36,272 bases of DNA, taken from NCBI GenBank assembly GCA_025465015.1, contig JAODMM010000094.1, positions 1 to 36,272 on the forward strand. Direction: 5' to 3'. Shown piece after piece: positions 27,411 to 36,272 of this stretch. The stretch's first letter is position 1; each line of letters begins with the position of its first letter. This stretch comes from Cryobacterium sp. (GTDB taxonomy: Bacteria > Actinomycetota > Actinomycetes > Actinomycetales > Microbacteriaceae). The translations under genes and the position numbers were made by a program. Under the pieces are notes generated by a model. The model saw nothing but the letters and a program-made list of their open reading frames with translations. It did no database searches and was not told the DNA's origin.

Positions 27411-28097
27411 ATGGGATCGCACGCCGCAGACAGGCTCGCCGCTCGCCCACGCGCGAGGCCGCGTTCTTGGGTCGCGGCATCCGTTCTCGCACTCGCCCTT
27501 CTGGTCGGCTTGACCGTCGTGGTGACTCGTCGAGCATTACCGCCGGACATCGATACATGGTGGGCCGCGCTCGTCGGGGGCGTGCGGTCGCCGCTGCTCG
27601 ACGGCATTGCGCTGACCTTCAACGTGATCGGGTCCGGGCTGGTCGCCCGCGTGATCATCCCCCTGGTTGCAGTTGCCGTACTTCTTGCGCGCCGACGTGT
27701 CGCCCCCGCGCTGTACCTCATCGTGGCCACCGTCATCTCAGGGGTCGTCGTCGGCGTTCTCAAGAACATCGTTGCGCGTGACCGCCCGACCGATGGCCTC
27801 GTGGCGGTGGGATTCGGTTCCTTCCCGTCCGGCCATGCAGCGAACGCCGCCGTACTCACGGTCGCTCTCGCGTTGCTCCTCCGGCGAGGCTGGGTCTGGT
27901 GGTCCGCCCTGGCCTTGACGGTGCTCATGATGTTGAGTCGGACCTATCTGGGCGTGCATTGGCTGACCGACACTATCGGTGGGGCGCTCCTCGGTGCTGC
28001 AACAGCTGCGGGTGCCTTCGCCGCCTACGAGGTCCTCCACCGGCGGCGAATCAGCCAAGCGGCCGATTCTGCTGGAACTGATCCCCGGGGGCGATAG
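27411..28097 (+). CDS. PAP2-family phosphatase
   Basis: 'KNIVARDRPTDG', 'FPSGHAANAAVL', 'LSRTYLGVHWLTDTIGG'. Confidence 0.94.
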   Translation: MGSHAADRLAARPRARPRSWVAASVLALALLVGLTVVVTRRALPPDIDTWWAALVGGVRSPLLDGIALTFNVIGSGLVARVIIPLVAVAVLLARRRVAPALYLIVATVISGVVVGVLKNIVARDRPTDGLVAVGFGSFPSGHAANAAVLTVALALLLRRGWVWWSALALTVLMMLSRTYLGVHWLTDTIGGALLGAATAAGAFAAYEVLHRRRISQAADSAGTDPRGR

Positions 28098-28154
28098 GCT
28101 TGCACCGCATCAGCACCACAGCGTCACCCACAACCGAATACCGGGCCATATAGG

Positions 28155-28372
28155 TCGATGCGGGAGAGTCCGCCGCCGCACAACGCGAGACGGTAGACAC
28201 CGAAGGAGCAATCCTCCCCGACAATCTCTCAGGTACGCGTACCGCATCGAACTGGCCACTCTGAAAAGCAGGCGCTGAACCAGGCGCCTCGCCCACGGTG
28301 AAAGTCAATGCCCCGCAGGCATCGATGAAGCTCTCAGGCCAGATGACAGAGGGGGAGTTCCCACGGGGTCCA
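28155..28372 (+). ncRNA. Tandem glycine riboswitch upstream of gcvT
   Basis: Aptamer 1: P1 tcgatgcgg/ccgcatcga (28155-28163/28242-28250), GGGAGAGTCC, ACCGAAGGAGCAAT, AATCTCTCAGGTAC, CACTCTGAAAAGCAGG; aptamer 2: CGCCCACGGTGAAAGTCAATGCC..GGCA, GAAGCTCTCAGGCC, GATGACAGAGGGGGA; directly 5' of gcvT. Confidence 0.93.
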
Positions 28373-28424
28373 ACGGATCCTGCATACCTCTCACCAGGCT
28401 CCCTGGTGATGATTTGGAGAACTC

Positions 28425-29624
28425 ATGACCCCGGCTACCGACCCCCGCCCCGATGGTGCCGACCTCGGCGATGCCGACCTGGGCGGCAGCGCCCGCGGCG
28501 GGTCTGCTCCGATGCGGTTCTCGCCCCTCCACTCCGTGCACGTCGCCCAAGGTGCTGGCTTCACCGACTTCGCGGGCTGGCAGATGCCTGTGCGCTATAC
28601 CAGCGACCTTGCCGAGCACCACGCAGTCAGGAACACCGCCGGCTTGTTCGACCTGTCGCACATGGCCGAGATCATGGTGGACGGGGCCGACGCCGCCGTG
28701 TATCTCGACTACGCGCTCGCCGGTCGCATCTCCGGCCTCGCCCTCGGTCAGGCCAAGTACAGCCTTCTCCTCAATCCGGCTGGCGGCATCATCGACGACC
28801 TCGTCGTGTATCGTCTGGCCGAGCAAAGTTTCCTGGTCGTGGCGAATGCGGGCAACCGCTTCCAGGCCGCGGCCGCGCTTGCCCAGCGCTCAGCCCGGTT
28901 CAACGTTCAGGTCGTGGACAGAAGTGACGAGTGCGCGTTGGTCGCCGTGCAGGGGCCGCGCGCCCGGGAGATCCTGGCGACGACCGCGGGCGTCAGCGAC
29001 CTCACCACACCGCTGGATGAAGTGAAGTACTACCGCTCGACCCTCGCCACCTTCACGGGGCATCCTTTGCTCATCGCTCGCACCGGATACACCGGGGAGG
29101 ACGGGTTTGAGCTCTACATCCGGGCCGACGCGGCCGTGGCCCTCTGGGAGGCGATCGCGGAGGCGGGGGGTCCGCACGGTCTCGTGCCGGCGGGGCTCGC
29201 CAGCCGCGACACTCTGCGCCTCGAAGCGGGGATGCCGCTTTACGGCCATGAGCTGGCTCTCGACACGTTCCCGGCGCAGGCCGGCCTTGGCGGGGTGGTG
29301 GATCTGTCGAAGGAAACGGACTTCATCGGCCGTGCGGCGAGCGAGGAGGGACCGAGTGCGGATGCGCCGGTCCTCGTCGGATTGGTCTCCGCCGGGCGCC
29401 GCGCAGGCCGTGCTGGGTACGGAATCCATGCCACGCCGGAAGCGGCGGAGTCCGCCGGCGTGATCACGAGTGGCGCCTTGTCACCGACGCTGGGCCATCC
29501 GATCGCCATGGCATACGTCGCACCCGCGCTGGCACGTCCCGGAACCCAGGTCTTCATCGATGTACGGGGGAACCGCATCCCGGCCGCTGTGACGTCGCTC
29601 CCCTTTTACAAGCGCCAGAAATAG
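28425..29624 (+). CDS. gcvT: Glycine cleavage system T protein (aminomethyltransferase)
   Basis: 'FTDFAGWQMPVRYTSDLAEHHAVRNTAGLFDLSHM', 'IARTGYTGEDGFELYI', 'SRDTLRLEAGMPLYGHE'. Confidence 0.96.
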   Translation: MTPATDPRPDGADLGDADLGGSARGGSAPMRFSPLHSVHVAQGAGFTDFAGWQMPVRYTSDLAEHHAVRNTAGLFDLSHMAEIMVDGADAAVYLDYALAGRISGLALGQAKYSLLLNPAGGIIDDLVVYRLAEQSFLVVANAGNRFQAAAALAQRSARFNVQVVDRSDECALVAVQGPRAREILATTAGVSDLTTPLDEVKYYRSTLATFTGHPLLIARTGYTGEDGFELYIRADAAVALWEAIAEAGGPHGLVPAGLASRDTLRLEAGMPLYGHELALDTFPAQAGLGGVVDLSKETDFIGRAASEEGPSADAPVLVGLVSAGRRAGRAGYGIHATPEAAESAGVITSGALSPTLGHPIAMAYVAPALARPGTQVFIDVRGNRIPAAVTSLPFYKRQK

Positions 29625-29645
29625 ACACCCGTTGGAAGGAATCCC

Positions 29646-30038
29646 ATGGCAGACAGAACACAACTTCAGTACACCGCCGAGCACGAGTGGGTGTGGATCG
29701 AACCGTCGACGGGCGAGAGCGCCGGGGACGTCGCGACGGTTGGGATCACCGCCTACGCTGCCGACAAGCTGGGCGATGTCGTCTTCGTTGAACTGCCCGC
29801 GGTCGGTTCGAGCGTGGCAAGCGGCGCTATCGTCGGTGAGATCGAATCCACCAAGTCCGTCGGGGAGCTCTTTGCGCCCGTCGACGGTACCGTCGTGGAG
29901 ACGAACTCCGCCGTCGTGGACAGCCCTGAGATCGTCAACAGCGATCCGTACGGAGCAGGCTGGCTCATCAAGGTGCAGTTCACCAGCCTGCCGGCACTCC
30001 TGACCTACACCGAATACACCGCCCTCGTCGGCGAGTAG
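29646..30038 (+). CDS. gcvH: Glycine cleavage system H protein
   Basis: '[12 protein letters not shown]', '[23 protein letters not shown]', lipoyl motif '[24 protein letters not shown]'. Confidence 0.97.
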   Translation: MADRTQLQYTAEHEWVWIEPSTGESAGDVATVGITAYAADKLGDVVFVELPAVGSSVASGAIVGEIESTKSVGELFAPVDGTVVETNSAVVDSPEIVNSDPYGAGWLIKVQFTSLPALLTYTEYTALVGE

Positions 30039-30140
30039 CGCGGCCGGAAGCGGGGCCCATCACCGGCACCGCTCCGGCATCAACTCCGCAACTCCGCAAC
30101 CCGTCAACTCCTACCAAACTTCCGGGATCAGCCACACACC

Positions 30141-33065
30141 ATGTCACAAGCCTTCACCGAGCGCCACATCGGAACCGACGCCGACGCACAGTCCCACATG
30201 CTCGCCGCCGTGGGCTACGACTCGCTAGAGTCGCTGGTCGAGGCGGCCATCCCGCCGTCGATCCACGTCGACCAGTTCCGGCGCGGCGAGGTGAGCGCCC
30301 TCCCGCCCGCGGCGACCGAGCGCGAAGCCATTACCGAACTTCGTGCGCTTGCCGCGCGCAACACGGTGAAGCGGTCGATGATCGGCCTGGGCTACTACGA
30401 CACGCTCACCCCGGCCGTCATCAAGCGGAACGTGCTCGAAAATCCCAGCTGGTACACGGCGTACACGCCATACCAGCCTGAGATTTCCCAGGGCCGGCTC
30501 GAGGCTTTGATCAACTTCCAGACCATGGTCTCCGACCTCACCGGTATGGCCACCGCGAACGCGTCGATGCTCGATGAGGGAACGGCGGTCGTTGAGGGGA
30601 TGCTGCTCGCCCGTCGAGCGTCGAAGGTCGCCTCCCGGCGGTTCATCGTCGACGCCGATGCGTTTCCGCAGACCCTGGCCCTGCTTGCCAACCGTGCCGA
30701 GGCAGTGGGAATCGACCTCGATGTGCGCCACCTCGACAATTCGACGACGGTGGACGACCTCGGCGAGCACTTCGGAATCCTCGTGCAGTATCCCGGGGCA
30801 TCCGGGCGGGTATGGAACCCGGAAACCGTTATCGCGTCCTCGAAAATGCACGGAGGCGTCGCGGTCGTCGCTGCGGACCTGCTTGCGCTGACCCTCATCA
30901 CCTCGCCGGGCGAACTCGGTGCGGACGTGGTCGTAGGCACCAGCCAGCGTTTCGGCGTTCCGATGGGATTCGGCGGACCGCACGCGGGCTACATGGCCGT
31001 GCGGAAGGGTCTCGAGCGGCAACTGCCGGGGCGCCTTGTCGGTGTCAGCGTGGACGCAACCGGGCACCCCGCCTACCGGTTGTCACTTCAGGTGCGTGAA
31101 CAGCACATCCGTCGTGACAAGGCCACCTCAAACATCTGTACCGCACAGGTGCTGCTCGCCGTGATGGCCGGCATGTACGCGGTCTACCACGGGCCCGACG
31201 GACTGCGTGCAATTGCTACCCGAGTGCAGGAATGCGCAGGCCGGCTCACGGCCGCACTGCGGGCCAGCGGCGTGGAGGTGGCGGGGGACACCTTCTTCGA
31301 CACCATCCAGGTGAGAGTGCCGGGGCGTGCCGTCGACATCATCGCCCGCGCGTGGGAGGGGGGTGTCAACCTCCGGCTGATCGACCAGGACACCGTCGGA
31401 ATCTCGGTCGACGAGACGACGACGGCTGCCGACCTGAGTGTCGTCATGGGCGCGTTCGGAGGAAGGGACTCATTCGGCATCGTCTCGTTCGAGGCGCTCG
31501 AGCACGGGATTCCTGGCGACCTCGCCCGCACCAGCGACTATCTCACCCACGCCATTTTCAACACGCACCGCTCCGAGACCAGCATGATGCGTTACCTCAA
31601 GCGACTCGCCGACTACGACTACGCCCTCGACCGCGGCATGATCCCGCTCGGTTCGTGCACGATGAAGCTCAACGCCGCCACCGAAATGGAGTCCGTCACC
31701 TGGCCTGAATTTGCGGGGATCCACCCGTTCGCCCCCCGCTCCGACGTGGAAGGCTACCTCGAGCTCATCTCGCAGCTTGAGTCATGGCTGGCGGATGTGA
31801 CGGGGTACGACTCGGTGTCTCTGCAACCGAATGCCGGCAGCCAGGGCGAACTCGCCGGGCTGCTCGCCATTCGCGGCTACCACCGGTCGCGCGGGGACTC
31901 CGCACGAACGGTCTGCCTGATTCCCTCCAGCGCCCACGGCACCAACGCGGCCTCCGCTGTTCTGGCAGGAATGCGCGTCGTCGTGGTCGCCTGCGACGAG
32001 CTGGGGAACGTCGACCTGGACGACCTGCGCGCGAAAATCGCCGCGCATGCGGATGACCTAGCCGCGCTCATGATCACCTACCCGTCCACGCATGGGGTCT
32101 ACGAGCACGAGGTCGGCTCGATCTGCCAAGCCGTACATGATGCCGGTGGGCAGGTGTACGTCGACGGTGCCAACCTCAACGCTCTTCTCGGCTTCGCCCG
32201 GTTCGGCGATTTCGGCGGCGACGTGTCGCACCTGAATTTGCACAAAACGTTCTGCATTCCCCACGGTGGTGGCGGACCCGGTGTTGGACCGGTGGCGGCC
32301 AAGGCGCACCTCGCACCGTTCCTGCCTGGGCATCCGCTGGCTCAGAGCGCCGAGCATTACCTGCGGAACGACGACGGCGTAGGGGCGGCTGGTGACCCGG
32401 TGGGGACCCGCCCGGCCGCCCACGGCGCCGGCCCGATCTCCGCAGCGCCTTATGGCAGCCCCAGCATCCTGCCGATCTCCTGGACCTACGTTCGCATGAT
32501 GGGTGCCGAGGGGCTGAAGCAGGCGACCGGCGCGGCCGTGCTGGCGGCGAACTACGTCGCCACACGACTGCGGGACTCGTTCCCCGTTCTCTACTCGGGT
32601 GATAACGGGCTCGTCGCTCATGAGTGCATCCTCGACCTTCGGCCGCTAACGGAAGCCACCGGTGTCACGGTCGACGATTTCGCAAAAAGGCTCATCGACT
32701 ACGGATTCCACGCGCCGACGATGAGCTTCCCCGTCGCCGGTACCCTCATGGTGGAGCCCACCGAGAGCGAGGACCTCGGCGAGATCGACCGGTTCATTGA
32801 CGCGATGGTCGCGATCAAGGCCGAAGCGGTCGCAGTGGCGGCGGGGGAGTGGCCGGCGACCGACAACCCGCTCCGGAACGCCCCGCACACCGCCCAGTCC
32901 GTGATCGAAGGTGAGTGGCAGCATCCCTACGACCGGGCGAAGGCCGTATACCCGGTGCCCGCCCTGGTGCGGAACAAGTACTGGCCTCCGGTGCGCCGCA
33001 TCGACCAGGCCTTCGGCGACCGCAACCTCGTCTGCGCGTGCCCGCCGCCTGAGGCCTTCGAGTAG
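30141..33065 (+). CDS. gcvP: Glycine dehydrogenase (aminomethyl-transferring), P protein
   Basis: '[25 protein letters not shown]', 'MIGLGYYDT', '[16 protein letters not shown]', PLP-Lys '[21 protein letters not shown]'. Confidence 0.97.
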   Translation: MSQAFTERHIGTDADAQSHMLAAVGYDSLESLVEAAIPPSIHVDQFRRGEVSALPPAATEREAITELRALAARNTVKRSMIGLGYYDTLTPAVIKRNVLENPSWYTAYTPYQPEISQGRLEALINFQTMVSDLTGMATANASMLDEGTAVVEGMLLARRASKVASRRFIVDADAFPQTLALLANRAEAVGIDLDVRHLDNSTTVDDLGEHFGILVQYPGASGRVWNPETVIASSKMHGGVAVVAADLLALTLITSPGELGADVVVGTSQRFGVPMGFGGPHAGYMAVRKGLERQLPGRLVGVSVDATGHPAYRLSLQVREQHIRRDKATSNICTAQVLLAVMAGMYAVYHGPDGLRAIATRVQECAGRLTAALRASGVEVAGDTFFDTIQVRVPGRAVDIIARAWEGGVNLRLIDQDTVGISVDETTTAADLSVVMGAFGGRDSFGIVSFEALEHGIPGDLARTSDYLTHAIFNTHRSETSMMRYLKRLADYDYALDRGMIPLGSCTMKLNAATEMESVTWPEFAGIHPFAPRSDVEGYLELISQLESWLADVTGYDSVSLQPNAGSQGELAGLLAIRGYHRSRGDSARTVCLIPSSAHGTNAASAVLAGMRVVVVACDELGNVDLDDLRAKIAAHADDLAALMITYPSTHGVYEHEVGSICQAVHDAGGQVYVDGANLNALLGFARFGDFGGDVSHLNLHKTFCIPHGGGGPGVGPVAAKAHLAPFLPGHPLAQSAEHYLRNDDGVGAAGDPVGTRPAAHGAGPISAAPYGSPSILPISWTYVRMMGAEGLKQATGAAVLAANYVATRLRDSFPVLYSGDNGLVAHECILDLRPLTEATGVTVDDFAKRLIDYGFHAPTMSFPVAGTLMVEPTESEDLGEIDRFIDAMVAIKAEAVAVAAGEWPATDNPLRNAPHTAQSVIEGEWQHPYDRAKAVYPVPALVRNKYWPPVRRIDQAFGDRNLVCACPPPEAFE

Positions 33066-33068
33066 CGT

Positions 33069-33854
33069 TCAGGAACGCGGTGCGAGAAGCGCCGGCCACC
33101 AGGCAAGGGCAAGCGGGTACCCGACAAACGACACAATGTCGAGGACCCAGTGCGCCACCACCAGCGGCATCGTGCGTCCCCAGCGTTGGTAGCACCAGCC
33201 GAAGAGAACTCCCATCGCCACGTTCCCGAAGAATGGGCCGATCCCTTGGTAGAGGTGGTAGCTCCCGCGAAGGAGCGCGGAGGAGAGGATGATCGTCCAC
33301 TTCGACCAGCCGAGCTCGGCCAGGCGAGTGAAAAGGTAGCCGACGACGATGAGCTCCTCGGTCAGGGCCGCCCGGAGCGCTGATAGGACGAGGATCGGAA
33401 TTGTCCACCAGTGAGTGTCCAGAGGTGACGCCACCACGGCGACCGTCAATCCGAGTGCGCGGCCGGCGAGATAGAGTCCTAGCCCCGGCACGCCGATGGC
33501 CAGAACCAACAGGAGTCCCGCTCCGACATCACGGCCAGGTCGGGTCGCGTCGAGGCCGAGGCGGCGGAAGGCGCTCCGGCCCGGAAGCCAGAGCAGGTAG
33601 AGCACGAGCGCGACCGCGAAGAGGTCGAAGAAGATGGCTAAGAATTGATACGTGAAGTCGAGCCACTCCCGCGGCGACTGCGAGGCGTTGAGCGCGGTCG
33701 ACTGGTCAGCCAGCGGGGTGCCCGCGGTCAGCCGAGCGGCGATCGCCACGACGGAATAGACGGCGGATGCCCCGAGTGAGAGCCCAAGCACGATCGCGAC
33801 CTCCCAGCCCAATCGCCGTCTGCGTCGGGAGGCTTCGGGGAAGATGATGCTCAT
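33069..33854 (-). CDS. CPBP-family intramembrane metalloprotease
   Basis: Multiple TM segments; 'ALRAALTEELIVVGYLFTRLAELGWSKW', 'RGSYHLYQGIGPFFGNVAMGVLFGWCYQRWGRTMPLVVAHWVLDI'. Confidence 0.9.
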   Translation of the reverse strand: MSIIFPEASRRRRRLGWEVAIVLGLSLGASAVYSVVAIAARLTAGTPLADQSTALNASQSPREWLDFTYQFLAIFFDLFAVALVLYLLWLPGRSAFRRLGLDATRPGRDVGAGLLLVLAIGVPGLGLYLAGRALGLTVAVVASPLDTHWWTIPILVLSALRAALTEELIVVGYLFTRLAELGWSKWTIILSSALLRGSYHLYQGIGPFFGNVAMGVLFGWCYQRWGRTMPLVVAHWVLDIVSFVGYPLALAWWPALLAPRS

Positions 33855-34139
33855 CCGCTCATCCTGCCATCTGGCGTACGCGCGCCGACCATCCCGCAGG
33901 CGCCCGGATCACTGCACGGCGTCGACGGGAGGGGCCCGCTCCGAGCCACCCGGCAGGGTCTTGTGGCCCGTGCGCATCCCGTGGTTCTCTGACCTCCGCT
34001 AGGGAATGGCGACGGTGGTCGGGGCCGGGGGTTGCGCCCGTGCGGTAGGATAGCCGTTTGGGTTGGCTTCTGCCCCCCTGCATCCATTCTTCGCCGCACG
34101 ACAGACCCTGCGGCCACCTCCTCGTAAGGATTTGTTTTT

Positions 34140-36050
34140 ATGGCGATTGCCACGCGCAATAACCTCCGGAACGTTGCAATTGTTGCTCACGTCGACCATG
34201 GGAAGACCACCCTCGTCGACGCCATGCTCAACCAGACCAACTCGTTCGCCGAGCACTCGCATGTCGATGAGCGCGCGATGGATTCCAACGAGCTTGAGCG
34301 CGAAAAGGGCATCACCATCCTGGCCAAGAACACGGCCATCTCCTACAAGGGCGTCCACGCGACCGACGGTCCGATCACGATCAACGTGATCGACACCCCA
34401 GGTCACGCCGACTTCGGTGGAGAGGTCGAGCGCGGTCTCTCGATGGTGGACGGCGTCGTGCTCCTCGTCGACGCGAGCGAGGGCCCGCTCCCGCAGACCC
34501 GCTTCGTGCTGCGTAAGGCACTCGAGGCCAAGCACCCCGTCATCCTGCTGGTCAATAAGACCGACCGTCCCGATGCCCGGATCGACGAGGTCGTCGCCGA
34601 GAGCCAGGACCTGCTCCTCGGCCTTGCCAGTGACATGGCCGACGAGCACCCCGACCTCGACCTCGACGCGATCCTTGACGTACCGGTTGTTTATGCTTCC
34701 GGCCGTAATGGCGCGGCAAGCTGGAACAAGCCGGACAACGGTGTGCTTCCCGACAACGATGACCTCGAGCCGCTGTTCGACGCGATTCTCAAGCACATCC
34801 CCGCTCCGACCTACGACGATGAGCACCCGCTGCAGGCGCATGTCACGAACCTGGACGCCAGCCCGTTCCTCGGCCGCCTCGCGTTGCTTCGCGTCTTCAA
34901 CGGCACCATCAAGAAGGGCCAGACGGTTGCCTGGGTCAAGCATGACGGCTCCGTGCACAACGTGCGTGTGACCGAATTGCTGATCACCAAGGCGCTCGAC
35001 CGTTATCCGACCGACAGCGCAGGCCCGGGCGACATCGTCGCTGTCGCCGGTTTCGAGGACATCACCATCGGTGAAACCCTCGCGGATCCCGACGACGTGC
35101 GCCCGCTGCCGACAATCACGGTCGATCAGCCCGCCATCTCCATGACGATCGGCACCAACACCTCGCCGCTGATGGGAAAGGTCAAGGGTCACAAGCTCAC
35201 CGCGCGGATGGTCAAGGACCGTCTCGACCGAGAGCTCGTCGGTAACGTCTCGCTGAAGGTCGTCGACATCGGACGCCCCGACGCGTGGGAAGTCCAGGGC
35301 CGGGGTGAGCTTGCTCTTGCCATCCTGGTTGAGCAGATGCGCCGTGAGGGCTTCGAACTCACCGTCGGCAAGCCACAGGTTGTTGTGAAGAAGGTCGACG
35401 GCAAGGTCCACGAACCGTACGAGCACCTCACCATCGACTCGCCCGAAGAGTACCTCGGCGCCATCACGCAGCTGCTGGCCGCGCGCAAGGGTCGGATGGA
35501 GAACATGGCGAACCACGGCACCGGCTGGGTTCGGATGGAATTCATAGTTCCCTCTCGCGGCTTGATCGGCTTCCGCACCCAGTTCCTCACCGACACCCGC
35601 GGTACCGGTATCGCCAACGCCATCTTCCACGGCTACGAGCCCTGGGCCGGCACCATCACCACCCGTAACAACGGCTCGATCGTCGCCGACCGCTCGGGTG
35701 TTGTCACCCCGTTTGCGATCATCGCGCTTCAGGAAAGGATGACATTCTTCGTCAACCCGACTGAAGAGGTGTACGAAGGCATGGTCATCGGCGAGAACTC
35801 CCGTGCCGACGACATGGACGTGAACATCACCAAGGAGAAGAAGCTGACCAACATGCGTCAGTCAACCTCGGACACGTTCGAGTCGATGACGCCGTCACGT
35901 CAGCTGACGCTGGAAGAGTGCCTGGAGTTCGCCCGCGAAGACGAGTGCGTCGAGGTCACGCCGGCCATGGTGCGCATCCGCAAGGTCGAACTCGCCGCGT
36001 CAGCGCGCGCGCGCAACACCAGCCGACTGAAGAAGCAGGACGTGAGCTGA
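34140..36050 (+). CDS. typA: Translational GTPase TypA/BipA
   Basis: '[26 protein letters not shown]', '[14 protein letters not shown]', '[42 protein letters not shown]', C-terminal '[19 protein letters not shown]'. Confidence 0.97.
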   Translation: MAIATRNNLRNVAIVAHVDHGKTTLVDAMLNQTNSFAEHSHVDERAMDSNELEREKGITILAKNTAISYKGVHATDGPITINVIDTPGHADFGGEVERGLSMVDGVVLLVDASEGPLPQTRFVLRKALEAKHPVILLVNKTDRPDARIDEVVAESQDLLLGLASDMADEHPDLDLDAILDVPVVYASGRNGAASWNKPDNGVLPDNDDLEPLFDAILKHIPAPTYDDEHPLQAHVTNLDASPFLGRLALLRVFNGTIKKGQTVAWVKHDGSVHNVRVTELLITKALDRYPTDSAGPGDIVAVAGFEDITIGETLADPDDVRPLPTITVDQPAISMTIGTNTSPLMGKVKGHKLTARMVKDRLDRELVGNVSLKVVDIGRPDAWEVQGRGELALAILVEQMRREGFELTVGKPQVVVKKVDGKVHEPYEHLTIDSPEEYLGAITQLLAARKGRMENMANHGTGWVRMEFIVPSRGLIGFRTQFLTDTRGTGIANAIFHGYEPWAGTITTRNNGSIVADRSGVVTPFAIIALQERMTFFVNPTEEVYEGMVIGENSRADDMDVNITKEKKLTNMRQSTSDTFESMTPSRQLTLEECLEFAREDECVEVTPAMVRIRKVELAASARARNTSRLKKQDVS

Positions 36051-36164
36051 GGCTCGATTCTCCGGGCCGTATTTCTGGTAGTTATGCGTCAGCGTCATGC
36101 GTTCTTCTCTCGTTATGCTGCTGATGTGGGCATCCGGTCCATCTGATCGGAGTGGGGCGCGAGC

Positions 36165-36272
36165 ATGGTCCTGGCAGGCGACGGTGAACGCGTTGCGTTC
36201 ATACTCGATCGTCCCGGGGACGAGTCGCTTATCACCGGCGGCACGATCGCGCGGCTCCGGGCGGAGGGGGGA
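36165..36272 (+). CDS. PIG-L (LmbE-like) deacetylase family, N-terminal fragment truncated by window end
   Basis: ATG 36165: 'MVLAGDGERVAFILDRPGDESLITGGTIARLRAEGG' aligns with the PIG-L N-terminal motif 'AHPDDExLxTGGTIAxLxxxG'; position downstream of typA. Confidence 0.65.
   Translation, partial: MVLAGDGERVAFILDRPGDESLITGGTIARLRAEGG

Noticed and set aside
33999-35630. 543-aa minus-strand ORF opposite typA
   Set aside because: Fully antisense to unambiguous typA; translation is low-information V/D/R-rich, a typical shadow ORF in GC-rich DNA.

Overview
GC-rich actinobacterial chromosomal window; gene content and order suggest Microbacteriaceae (inference, no search run). Most of it is conserved housekeeping: fumC (partial), beta-carbonic anhydrase, xseA/xseB, ispH, fbaA, glpX, rmuC, ychF, a glycine cleavage operon (gcvT-gcvH-gcvP) behind a tandem glycine riboswitch, typA, and the 5' end of a PIG-L-like gene. 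The most interesting segment is about 14.57-24.16 kb. It is a co-directional cluster of an SBD-less, membrane-tethered Hsp70-like ATPase, a STAND/LuxR regulator, an IniB-like protein with Asx-rich tandem repeats, and two adjacent dynamin-like GTPases (IniA-like and IniC-like). It resembles the mycobacterial iniBAC/iniR system but adds a membrane Hsp70-like component, and it carries strong non-coding structures, including a 19-bp GNRA-capped hairpin between iniB and iniA. Other non-coding signals are a perfect 22-bp palindrome between the divergent fbaA and glpX genes, a 14-bp-stem hairpin between glpX and rmuC, and several possibly leaderless starts. No rRNA, CRISPR array, transposase or phage genes were recognised. 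All identifications are by eye from motifs and translations.
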